Assembly (NCBI GenBank): GCA_030849065.1
Contig: JASAON010001470.1
Location: 1 to 36,542, forward strand
Source of the DNA: Jaenimonas drosophilae
Lineage: Eukaryota > Euglenozoa > Kinetoplastea > Trypanosomatida > Trypanosomatidae
Length of the DNA stretch: 36,542 bases
Direction: 5' to 3'
A program made the position numbers and the translations under genes. The stretch's first letter is position 1. Every line of letters begins with the position of its first letter. Shown here piece by piece: positions 17,780-26,600 of the stretch. The notes beneath the pieces are model-generated. The model worked only from the letters and a program-made list of their open reading frames with translations, made no database searches and was not told the origin of the DNA.

Positions 17780-20700
17780 TCACCGCTTGGCACCAATGGC
17801 AAAGAGAAGCCAATCCCGGAACATTCCACGCTGCTCGTTGCCTGAGTTAATCATCATGCGCGTGTTTAGCTCATCAAGAAGCTGCGGCGCCAATCCAGCC
17901 TCATGCAGAGCTGGCACCAGCTGCGTATAGAAGCGTGAGACGGAAACACCGAGGTTGTAGGCCAAAGACTCCATCTCCTTGTAGTTGCGCTTGTCCTGGC
18001 CGTGCTCCATGGCGTAGCGCACCAACGACACACAGCAAAAGTGCTGCGCTTGAACCATCAGCTGCCGGACATCATCCGTGCGTGCGTCCGACGCGTACTT
18101 CATGCTCACAAACTGAAGAAGGTGGTAGGTACCTCCCCGAGTGTTGGACTGTGAATGCAAGATGACGTCAAAGATCTCGCACACTTGCTGAAGAAGAATG
18201 GGTTGCCGCTGCCACTCGGAGCGGTCAATGATGTGGATGCGCACCAACGTTTCCACATCCTTGGCATGATTAAACCACATGTTGGATTCAATGGCATCTT
18301 TTTCGTCGCGCTTCTTCGGTTTGGCGTGCGCAGCGGCGGCAGTAGCCCCTCTCTGGCTGAGGTCCCACCGCATTCGGAAGCGATCCGTCAGAACCGGCAG
18401 AACGGCAGGAAGCAGTCGTGGGTGCACCTCCACAATGGGCTGCATGCACTGCTTAATGAAGACGCGCAGGGCGTGAGTTGGTAGGTTCGATGCGGTGCGT
18501 AGCGACTGCAGCAAGTCCGCAATGACAGACTCCTCCACGTGTGGGCTAAGCTGTCCCAACAGCTGGTACAGCGTCATGCGCGTGTTCTTTAGGAAGAGAC
18601 GAGCATGATGAAGGGCACCGCCATTTTTGTTGGCATCGGGGCGGCGAGAGTTGCTGCCTGGGAGGTGCTGCCCCATCTCATCCTCGGACATCTCCAAAAT
18701 GTTTTGAAAGCCCTGCGGTAGCTCCGTGGGTATCATGTGGTGGAGGAGATGGAGGAGGTGCGTGACAATGGAGGCCATCTGGACCGCTTTCTCCATGAGA
18801 TAGATGGATTGGCTACGTTTGTGCCCCCGAAGGACGGAGAGCACGAGGCTGAGCCCTTCACCAAGCTCGCTGCGGGAGATGCCGCAGCGGTATTTGGCAT
18901 CCACGAGGAGCTTGTTGAAGGTGGGCTGGTCCATCGTGGAGATGGAGGAGAGAAGGAGGGTCGCGACGGGGTCAACGATGTTGCGGAGCATAACATCCCC
19001 ACCAACCGAGGGAAGTGTGGCGGAGAAGGCTGAGAGTGCTTCATAGAGCAGGCTACGCTCCTGCCCAAAGGACCCAGGCAGCAGGACTTGTATTCGCTCC
19101 ACCACATTGGGAATGAGTGAGGGGTCACTGGTCTCTCCACAGGAGGTGCCCGCGGTGATGAGGAGTGTGATGGCACGTCGTCGTGCGGAGATGATGTCCA
19201 GGTCATTCGATTTGGCCGGGTAGGCCGGGCTCTCCAACACACGAAAGAGTATATCCATCGTGCCACGCCACACATTGAGCGACGAGGCATCTCGGCAGCA
19301 CCAAAAGGCCGATATCATGTTCAAGAAGACGGGCAGCAACACCGCGTCATTTGGCTGACGCTGCTGCAGAGCCTCAATGGCGGCAGTGATGTAGTCCGAT
19401 GACTGCTTGAAGGCGTCTGACAACTGGCCAATGAGATAGTTGGCCAGCTCCCACTGCAGGAAGGTGAAGCTCTGTTGGGTGACGAAGCCCGCATGGGTTC
19501 GTGGGTCCTCCTGACTACCTTCGGGTGGACACAGATTCTGCAGCAGCTCCGCCACAAACATGTTCGTACGCACAGGATTCACGCAGGCCAGCTGCTTCAG
19601 CACTTTCCCGGCTATGCCACGCAGGTCGGCAAAGGTGCTCTCGTACATGCCCACGAAGCCCAGCTGCTGCTCGGAGAGTTCGCGACCTTCTGGATCTGCA
19701 CCCGTCGTCGGGTGGCATCGATTCCGTATCACTATCCCCTGCAGAGCCGGGAATACCTCCATGGGATCAATGGATGGAAAGTCATCGGAGAGCTGCAGCA
19801 ACAATGAGCACACTTGTGTGGCAAACTGCACGCTTGGCACGCGGAGAATCATGAGCAGGGCTGCGAAGATGTCTCTCGACGCCTCTCGCTTCAGGGCCAG
19901 GGGAAGCTCCTCTAGTAGCTCTAGAACCTCTTCCAGGCACCCCAGCTCTCGCGTCTCCACCGCTACACACACTTGTTGCAGTGCAAGATTGAGGAGAACA
20001 GGAAGAACGGGGAGATCCATGGAGCTACAGCTTCGCAGAATCTTGGACGTGGTCATCAACGCAGCACCCCGAAGTGGCCCCCAGGCCAGGAGTACTGACA
20101 TGGTCTGCTCAATGGAGCATGGCTGCCACACCTGCGGTGTTGTGCATGCCACGAGGCAGGCAATGGCGTGGAGGCACTGCTCCATGGAACGGATGGCTCT
20201 CGGGGTGACGGACGTCGCTGCTTCCCCACCACACGAAACATAGATTTGGCACAGCACATTGTTGAAGTGCATGAGGAGTTGAAGGCCACGATGGACGATG
20301 ATTTTCCTCCAATGAAACACGCGGTCTTTTGCTACGCGCTCAAAGTTCGGCTCGACGCAGTTGACGATGATCTCAGACACGAGAGAGACGGTGCGGTACA
20401 GGCATGGAAGGCGTTCTTGTGGCTGGCAGAGCGTATCGAGGATGCGATCCTCCACAGACGATCCATCAACGGCCGAGGAGCGCATGCGTCGATGAAGCAG
20501 GCACTCCACCACAAAATCTTCCAAGTCCGCACTAAGAAGGTTGCCAATTGACGGTTCCGTCGCAAACCACACCAAAATATCCCAAAAAGAAACTTCCTCA
20601 TACGAGATGTTTCCGCTACGCACCGCGTGCAGAAGCACTACCGCTCCATATGCTTGGATAGCCTCTCCCTCACTCGTAATGTGAAGCAGCGCCAGCCCAA

Positions 20701-20839
20701 CTTTCACGGCATCCTTCGGGGCCAAAGACTTCTCGAACGCGAGCAGGTCCTCCGTGAGCTTCCATCGGCTTGAGTTTTCCTGACAAGTGTATAGGTTCCT
20801 AAGCAAGTAGAGGGCCGCATCCAAGGGAGACTGGGCCAT
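17780..20839 (-). CDS. XPO5: Exportin-5/HASTY-like karyopherin
   Basis: 1019 residues made of helical HEAT-type repeats, close to the ~1200 of human exportin-5. The order of segments follows that family: FLQWELANYLIG; a run of RRRAITLLITAG, IPNVVERIQVLLPG, ERSLLYEALSAFSATLP; then ARLFLKNTRMTLYQLLGQLS and THALRVFIKQCMQPIVEVHP, LLPAVLPVLTDRFRMRWDL. Such exportins carry cargo (tRNA, small structured RNA, proteins) out of the nucleus with Ran-GTP. Cargo cannot be inferred, and the N-terminal Ran-binding part is divergent. Another exportin class is possible. The start MAQSPLDAALYLL at 20839 follows a pyrimidine tract and CAG; the 47 in-frame residues upstream are Pro/Cys/Ser-rich and probably leader. 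Confidence 0.65.
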   Translation of the reverse strand: MAQSPLDAALYLLRNLYTCQENSSRWKLTEDLLAFEKSLAPKDAVKVGLALLHITSEGEAIQAYGAVVLLHAVRSGNISYEEVSFWDILVWFATEPSIGNLLSADLEDFVVECLLHRRMRSSAVDGSSVEDRILDTLCQPQERLPCLYRTVSLVSEIIVNCVEPNFERVAKDRVFHWRKIIVHRGLQLLMHFNNVLCQIYVSCGGEAATSVTPRAIRSMEQCLHAIACLVACTTPQVWQPCSIEQTMSVLLAWGPLRGAALMTTSKILRSCSSMDLPVLPVLLNLALQQVCVAVETRELGCLEEVLELLEELPLALKREASRDIFAALLMILRVPSVQFATQVCSLLLQLSDDFPSIDPMEVFPALQGIVIRNRCHPTTGADPEGRELSEQQLGFVGMYESTFADLRGIAGKVLKQLACVNPVRTNMFVAELLQNLCPPEGSQEDPRTHAGFVTQQSFTFLQWELANYLIGQLSDAFKQSSDYITAAIEALQQRQPNDAVLLPVFLNMISAFWCCRDASSLNVWRGTMDILFRVLESPAYPAKSNDLDIISARRRAITLLITAGTSCGETSDPSLIPNVVERIQVLLPGSFGQERSLLYEALSAFSATLPSVGGDVMLRNIVDPVATLLLSSISTMDQPTFNKLLVDAKYRCGISRSELGEGLSLVLSVLRGHKRSQSIYLMEKAVQMASIVTHLLHLLHHMIPTELPQGFQNILEMSEDEMGQHLPGSNSRRPDANKNGGALHHARLFLKNTRMTLYQLLGQLSPHVEESVIADLLQSLRTASNLPTHALRVFIKQCMQPIVEVHPRLLPAVLPVLTDRFRMRWDLSQRGATAAAAHAKPKKRDEKDAIESNMWFNHAKDVETLVRIHIIDRSEWQRQPILLQQVCEIFDVILHSQSNTRGGTYHLLQFVSMKYASDARTDDVRQLMVQAQHFCCVSLVRYAMEHGQDKRNYKEMESLAYNLGVSVSRFYTQLVPALHEAGLAPQLLDELNTRMMINSGNEQRGMFRDWLLFAIGAKR

Positions 20840-20855
20840 GAAGGTGCTGGAGGAG

Positions 20856-20896
20856 CTGACAACACAACAACACAGAGAGAGTAGGAGAAGAGGAGG
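20856..20896 (-). promoter_or_regulatory. Candidate trans-splice acceptor for the exportin-5-like gene
   Basis: One of the clearest in the window: 20896 down to 20858 on the minus strand is nearly all C, T and TG, ending GTTGTCAG with AG at 20856-20857. The ATG follows 17 bases later. Confidence 0.6.
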
Positions 20897-20952
20897 GAAA
20901 TACTGATTACAACACTCTCTCGGCTTGAAGGTGCGTGAAGGCATCGTGAAAC

Positions 20953-20969
20953 GTGTGTGTGTGTGTGTG
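20953..20969. repeat. GT dinucleotide repeat
   Basis: Eight GT units on the plus strand in the short gap upstream of the exportin-like gene. The rest of the gap to 21138 shows nothing I can name. Confidence 0.85.
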
Positions 20970-21138
20970 GTAACAGACACACGAGCTCAAACAACTTACT
21001 CCATGTGCATCACAGCACAGACACATACGACGATGTTAGCAAGACAACAAGACGGTGTATCGCGAAGTGAAGGGTGAAAAAGAGCAGTACAAGGACGGAA
21101 TCAGTCTATGGCCCGGAGTAGTTGGCACTGTTGGATGC

Positions 21139-22155
21139 TCATCGCGTACGACGCCCAAAGCTGGAAGGTTGTAACTGTGGGCCCGCTTGATAACTTCGGG
21201 TGTTTGCAGGATCAGCACGAACGACAAATGGCTGGTGGGGCCCACGAGGAGGTGAGCTCGTCATGCCATGAGGGCACTGACCCGGTGCGAAGCAACGATG
21301 GTGCCAATAACCCTCGTCGTCCACTTGGTGAACGGGGCAGATGGATGAGGCGTGGCGCGCAGAGCACTCCTTGGCCCCCCGAGATGGCTGGGAGCTTGCG
21401 TGAGCGGATTCATGGCGGGCAAGTTCTGTGTAGTGATTGGTGTCTTTGGTCAGTATCTGCTCAATGGTGGCTACATCTCCCGCGCTGTGGTCCTCATCGT
21501 CAGGCCCACGAAGCACCTGCATCGCTTCTCGATTGATGGCACTGACACCCTTGACGAAAGACTGGCGGAGGTTCTCTTGGAGATCCTTCGACTTCTTCTG
21601 TTCCTCGACGAGTAGGAGCTGTCCGTGCTCAATCTGCGAGACGAGTTCCTTTTCATGGGAACTGAACGACGTGCGTAGCTGGGCACACTGTTCGCGGCAC
21701 TTTTTGGCACTCAAGAGTGCCCTAAATGCAATCCACGCCTTGGCTCGCAGCCGCACCTCCGCCTCCCGCCTCAAAAACGCAAGCTGGGCACGTTGTTGGT
21801 GTCGTCGGCGCGCAAAGGACACCCATGATGCATAGGCATGATGCACCTGACGTTGTTCCTGTTGTGCCGCCCAGCGTGCTACCATGTTGGATAGGATTCC
21901 TCGGTTGCGGGCCAGGGCCGAATTGGTAGGCTCGAGCCGCCGCTGCAGCTCTGCCTCCATCTCTTCATGCAATTCAGAGCGTGCCTGTGCCAGTTCATGT
22001 GAGAGCTGTTCCTTCATCTCTCGCTCCCGGCGTCGAAGGTAGATCTCCAGCATTTCCGACACATCAGACTGGAGTAGGGCACATCTCTGGAGCATCGTCT
22101 GCGACACCTCCACAATGAAGGCGTCGTCACTCGTTGCGTGGACCTCCATGGGCAT
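21139..22155 (-). CDS. POC5: POC5-like centrin-binding centriole protein
   Basis: 338 residues. A charged coiled coil (residues ~25-75, RRREREMKEQL and on) is followed by Trp-containing Sfi1/POC5-type centrin-binding repeats: MVARWAAQQEQRQVHHAYAS, WVSFARRRHQQRAQLAF and AWIAFRALLSAKK. A second coiled coil then leads to SFVKGVSAINREAMQVL, which closely resembles the signature of POC5 near its C-terminal coil. POC5 sits in the distal centriole lumen and is needed for centriole elongation, so its presence implies a basal body. The tail after ~230 is His/Ser/Pro-rich and seems unstructured. It is shorter than human POC5 (about 575). Starts at 22155 or 22149 are both possible after the CAG acceptor. 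Confidence 0.72.
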   Translation of the reverse strand: MPMEVHATSDDAFIVEVSQTMLQRCALLQSDVSEMLEIYLRRREREMKEQLSHELAQARSELHEEMEAELQRRLEPTNSALARNRGILSNMVARWAAQQEQRQVHHAYASWVSFARRRHQQRAQLAFLRREAEVRLRAKAWIAFRALLSAKKCREQCAQLRTSFSSHEKELVSQIEHGQLLLVEEQKKSKDLQENLRQSFVKGVSAINREAMQVLRGPDDEDHSAGDVATIEQILTKDTNHYTELARHESAHASSQPSRGAKECSARHASSICPVHQVDDEGYWHHRCFAPGQCPHGMTSSPPRGPHQPFVVRADPANTRSYQAGPQLQPSSFGRRTR

Positions 22156-22184
22156 CTTTCTAACACCTTCCTGATGAGGCTCAC

Positions 22185-22240
22185 CTGATATGTGCGCGTT
22201 CAAAAGAAAATTGAGAAGAGAATAGAAGAAGAAAAACAAG
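22185..22240 (-). promoter_or_regulatory. Candidate trans-splice acceptor for the POC5-like gene
   Basis: A T/C-rich tract on the minus strand (22240-22201), then CACATATCAG with AG at 22185-22186, 29 bases before the ATG. Confidence 0.55.
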
Positions 22241-22385
22241 AATGTGATCCTGAACTACTTCTCATCAACGAAGGACTATCCCGTGTGTGTGTGGGCGTTG
22301 CAAAGAATCACGTGGATGGGCCAAGTTGCTCAGTCGATTGGAGTAATAATGTGTCGTGGCCACATGTGCGCTCTCTAGCACCACC

Positions 22386-23336
22386 TTACATGTCTGTCTC
22401 GTCATAATCCCATGGATCGTCATCGGAATACCTGAGGGCAAACTTCACCAGACTCTTCGAGGTAATCGGCCGGCGACCGAAACTTACGTAGTTGTCAGGC
22501 TCATTCGGTGGCACAAACACAACATGCGGAATTTGCAGCACGCGGTACCGTTCTGCAAGACGTGAATTGACTCCTGGATCAACCTTCACGACCATGATCA
22601 TCAGCTCATCATCTTCATCTGCCAGCTTCTCAGCCGCCTTCACAATGTGTGGCTTGTATCCCACGCACTCTCCGCAGTTGCTTCGATAGAAGATGACCAC
22701 TGCACCCTTGTTGCCACGGACTTCATCAAAGTTCGCGTCGGTTCCGTGCTTCACCAGAGTTCCCTTGAAGCCAAACACATCCCCCATACCTTCTTGGTCG
22801 TCGGACGGGTTGTAGGCACTATCGTCCTTGTCGGGATCGTAGAAGAACTGCTCCGTCTGACGTTCTTCATCAGTGGGCGGGCGAAACGACTTCAACGTAA
22901 CCACGGCACGAAGGTCTGAGCCAGGGGGAACACGGTACTTGCCTGAGCCGTATTGAGGAAAACCATGTACTGCTGGAATCTTGATGGAGCGCTTCTCGCC
23001 AACGCAAGCCCCAACGATTCCCATCTCAACACCAGGAATGAAGGAGAAGTTATGTACCCCATGAATGAGCTTGTCCTTCAAGGACATGAAGGGCTTTGTG
23101 AAGCGTGGTGTTTGGATCTTTCCTGGGCTCACCATGAACATATCCACATCCACCGTGGCGTAGGCGTAGGCCGGCAGCCGGTCGGCCTCGGTGCAGGACT
23201 CCGCCTTCTTCAGAATGCCAATTTGCACCGGCTTCTCCTTGGCGGCCTTCATGCTGGCTTCAACAGCGGCTGAGTTAGCGTCAGCTAACGTTCCCAGAAG
23301 CAACACGCACAGAAGGAGAATGAGCAGCTTCATCAT
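22386..23336 (-). CDS. Secretory-pathway FKBP-thioredoxin fusion protein
   Basis: 316 residues. The N-terminus MMKLLILLLCVLLLGTLADA is a strong signal peptide. Residues ~35-155 are an FKBP fold: FIPGVEMGIVGACVGEKRSI, then a YGSGKY loop and VPPGSDLRAVVTLKSF. Residues ~190-300 are thioredoxin-like: GAVVIFYRSNCGECVGYKPH with the CxxC pair at 221 and 224, and the cis-Pro in LQIPHVVF. Several FKBP active-site positions are changed (Trp of IPGW is Val, Asp of the KxFD-type site is Thr), so proline isomerisation may be weak; the CGEC site looks intact. A role in folding or disulfide handling of secreted proteins is inferred. There is no KDEL-type tail; the C-terminus is acidic. Two adjacent ATGs (23336, 23333) are possible starts. 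Confidence 0.85.
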   Translation of the reverse strand: MMKLLILLLCVLLLGTLADANSAAVEASMKAAKEKPVQIGILKKAESCTEADRLPAYAYATVDVDMFMVSPGKIQTPRFTKPFMSLKDKLIHGVHNFSFIPGVEMGIVGACVGEKRSIKIPAVHGFPQYGSGKYRVPPGSDLRAVVTLKSFRPPTDEERQTEQFFYDPDKDDSAYNPSDDQEGMGDVFGFKGTLVKHGTDANFDEVRGNKGAVVIFYRSNCGECVGYKPHIVKAAEKLADEDDELMIMVVKVDPGVNSRLAERYRVLQIPHVVFVPPNEPDNYVSFGRRPITSKSLVKFALRYSDDDPWDYDETDM

Positions 23337-23386
23337 GCACCCAACAAGATGTGTGATACAGCAGGTGATGATTCTATAGATCTAAC

Positions 23387-23430
23387 CTATGCAGACATGA
23401 GAACACACACACAAAAAAGAAAAAAAAGGA
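23387..23430 (-). promoter_or_regulatory. Candidate trans-splice acceptor for the FKBP-thioredoxin gene
   Basis: A T-dominated tract with TG repeats (23430-23400, minus strand) followed by GTCTGCATAG, AG at 23387-23388, about 50 bases before the ATG. Confidence 0.55.
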
Positions 23431-23604
23431 AACGCGTTTTCTTCATGACACTAGTACAAGTGGCTATTGAATGAATCAACGCCACCCGTTAGTGAATCAT
23501 TCCCTCAATGCCAGTACTCGCACTAGCACATGATTTCACTCCTTATGTACCGAGAGATTACTACTTTGTGGCTGCTAGGGGGTGTCGCCTTCGCGTGCCT
23601 CTCC

Positions 23605-26600
23605 CTAGTCTGAAAACATCTGCTTTGTGGTTGGTGGCGCCTGTGAGTCGCATGGCTCATCTCCAAACTTGGAGCAGCCCCCACCATCTTGCTGCTGCTG
23701 CTGCTGCTGCTGCGCGGTGTGTGGGTGGAGCGATCCTCCGTGTGCGCGTACGGCGTCCTGACGATCCTTCATTTCTGCATAATCCTTGGACGCCAGTTTA
23801 GTTCGGAGAAGTGGGTTCTGAGCAATGCGCTCATGCTTCACTGCCTCACGATACAACAGGCCGGTACCATACATGTAGGGAGGCTGGGTTGGGCTCTTCG
23901 AGAATGCTTCCAAGCTGGTGATGGTGCGGTCCATTTCCTGTCGGTCCACCAAGTGAACCAACTTTTCACGAACCTTGTTGAGCTCCGTCAGGAGGGTCTG
24001 CCTCTGCTCCACATTTCCCTCAGTGAGAATCTGGCAAATGCGACGCAACGCATCATTGATCAAGTACTGGCCACGAACGCGGTTCGCCAAGGCACATTGG
24101 GTGTAAATGTACAAGTAGGCCGGCTCGTAGATATCCCACAACTGCTGCCGCTCCACATCATCCTTTGGGTGCACCCGGAAGGCGAAGTACAAGTGAGTCC
24201 AGAAGAGGTAGGGGTCGGAGCCCTCACGCTCACGCGCACGCCAGCGCAGAATCTTGTCCCGAAAGAGTCGCTGTGCAACCTCATTCACGGTACGGTAGTA
24301 CTCGTCCAATTCTGGAAGGTTTCCGAAACCCTTGGATCGGCGCTCCATGTTCTTCATGAGAAGCTCATTGGACGGCTGCCAATTGAGCTGTCGGGCAACT
24401 TCCTTGGTGATGAGCTCACCATAGGCTGGAATATTGGCATGCACAATGGCCAGTCGGTAAGGAAGCTCGGAGAAGGGTTCAACCCAATGAGAGGGCTCCG
24501 GCACCGCAAAGAGCCTATCCACCAACGTCTCCAACTCCTTCACATGGCGCTCCACCTCCCCTGCACCGGGAACATAGACACGCATCATGTACTTGGCTGT
24601 GGTGAGAACCGGAGCCGTCCAGGACGTTGGTAGTCGCTCCTGTGCCGTCCGAATGGCCGTGTGGTAAAAATTGAGGCACTTTTCACGGTAGTTGTGCCCC
24701 ATCTGAAAACGCCCCTGACGCATCATCAGCTCCGAGTGCTCGTAGTAGAGGTCGCCCATGTAGCGTAGCCACAGATGTTCGGCGGTTTCCTGGGTAAGCG
24801 GGGCTCCTTCCAGGAAGATGCGCGCGCGCTCGGGGAATGGATGAATGGAGGGATGGGTCTTCTTGTTGACGTTCTCAAGGCATCGGTCTGAGATGTCCAG
24901 GGCCAAGGTGATGCGGCCACGACGTTCATTGTACCACATGTACTCCGTCTCGTCGGTCATGGGGTACCACCGTTTAGACGTGCCAGAGTGCCAGAGACCC
25001 TCCGCCTTGTCCAGGTGGCCACTGATTTCTGCGATGATGGCGCTTTCACCGTCGAGGAAGTCCTTCTCATCGTACTCATACGGGGGGTCCGCCTCCGGAA
25101 TGGGGATTTGAACCACATCCTTCGCTGCCGATGCGTAGTTGCCAAACCACTCAATGGAGTCCTCGAAGAGCTCCTCCGCCCTCGACCGGAAGCGTGTTTC
25201 AGCATAGTCAATGAACATGCGATGCAAGTGTTTTCCAGCGTAGAAACACAACGCCCCGCGGCACCAGTGATAGAACGCCTCCACCGCACCATCGCGCGCT
25301 GAATCTGAAATACCTTCGACGCGGTTGGGGCACTTCCGTCGCGCCTCATTCACATGACGCATAAGAAACTCTCGGTGCGTCTCAAGTTGCTCGTACGATT
25401 CGAACTGCGTGGCGTTGAAGGGTGAAAGCTCATTCTGCATCCACTTCATGAAGGGCTTGGCCAGGCTTTCGTACTTCTTGTCGCGCACCAGCACAACATA
25501 ACGTTGCACTGGATTCTTACGAATGGTATCCAGTTCCAAGGAGGTCATCTCTTGGATGAAGTTCATGAAGTTCTGTCCAAGCAGCTTGCTCTTTGCAGAT
25601 GCACGTCGAAGCAATTCGTCCGCCTCCGACTTCACAGTCTTTGCTTCTGTCAGCCGATTTCCCTTGTACTTATAAAAATCACCGAGGAAGTGCTTTGTGT
25701 GTGCTTCGAACACCAAGCGAAGGACATCCTCAGCTTCCTCCGGGATAGCCGGATGATCCCCAACCATGCCGCTGCGGAACCTATCCATGGTGTCAAAGAG
25801 CATGCGCTCGCACTTCTCCTCGCTCGTGACCTGAGTGAGGCTTCCAAACTCGGTGATGCATTGCTGAAAGGTGTCGCGGTAGGCTTTCCAGGAGAGCTCC
25901 AAGTCCTTCTTGTTGAAGTCGATGGCATCTTCCTTGGCGATGCCACGGTAGGGATCCACCACCGAGTCCGTCTCCCACGGTAGCGATGGGAGAAGCACAT
26001 CTGGATCGTACTGGAGCTTGGACTTGCGCAGACGCTCCAGGCGCTCGCGTTTCAGCCGCTCGGACTTCTTCAGCGGTTTTCCATCGGCACCAGTCAGCGC
26101 GGACGCCGCTGTGGAGGCATCGCCGACCACGCTGGCTGATGATGCAGCATCACGATACAGCGGAAGTGGCTTGAAGCCCTCCACCAACTCAGGTAAGGAT
26201 CGCAGCTTGTGCAGCTTCTCTTGATCAAAGACGGAGCCCCCACCAGCCGCATCATCATTCGTGATCCTGTCCTCCTCCTTCATGAGAGGCGGCGTGTAGA
26301 ACTCACGTTCAGGCTGCATCGCCTCCAGCGGATCCCCCACGAGGCCATATGAACGAATGAGTGGCTCCGTCTCCACGAGAGTCTCGCGATACCACTGCGG
26401 CATATCACCCAACTCTCTGGATTGAGGAACACGGTAAAGCTCTCCTGGAACATTTGGCTCTGCATCATCTGGGCGACTCTCCACCGACATATAGCCCTCC
26501 GTGGCACTCGTGGTGGGGTCGTTGGACTGTGGTGGTGGTGTTGAGCTTGCTGCTTCTGCTTCACGCAACAGTGGGCTCTCAATGGTCTCCATGGTTCGTT

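Noticed and set aside
23689..24633. Plus-strand reading of 314 codons at the 3' end of the 1422-residue protein gene
   Set aside because: It is antisense to a long open frame with consistent coding character; the translation shows no domain and no splice-type signal precedes it.
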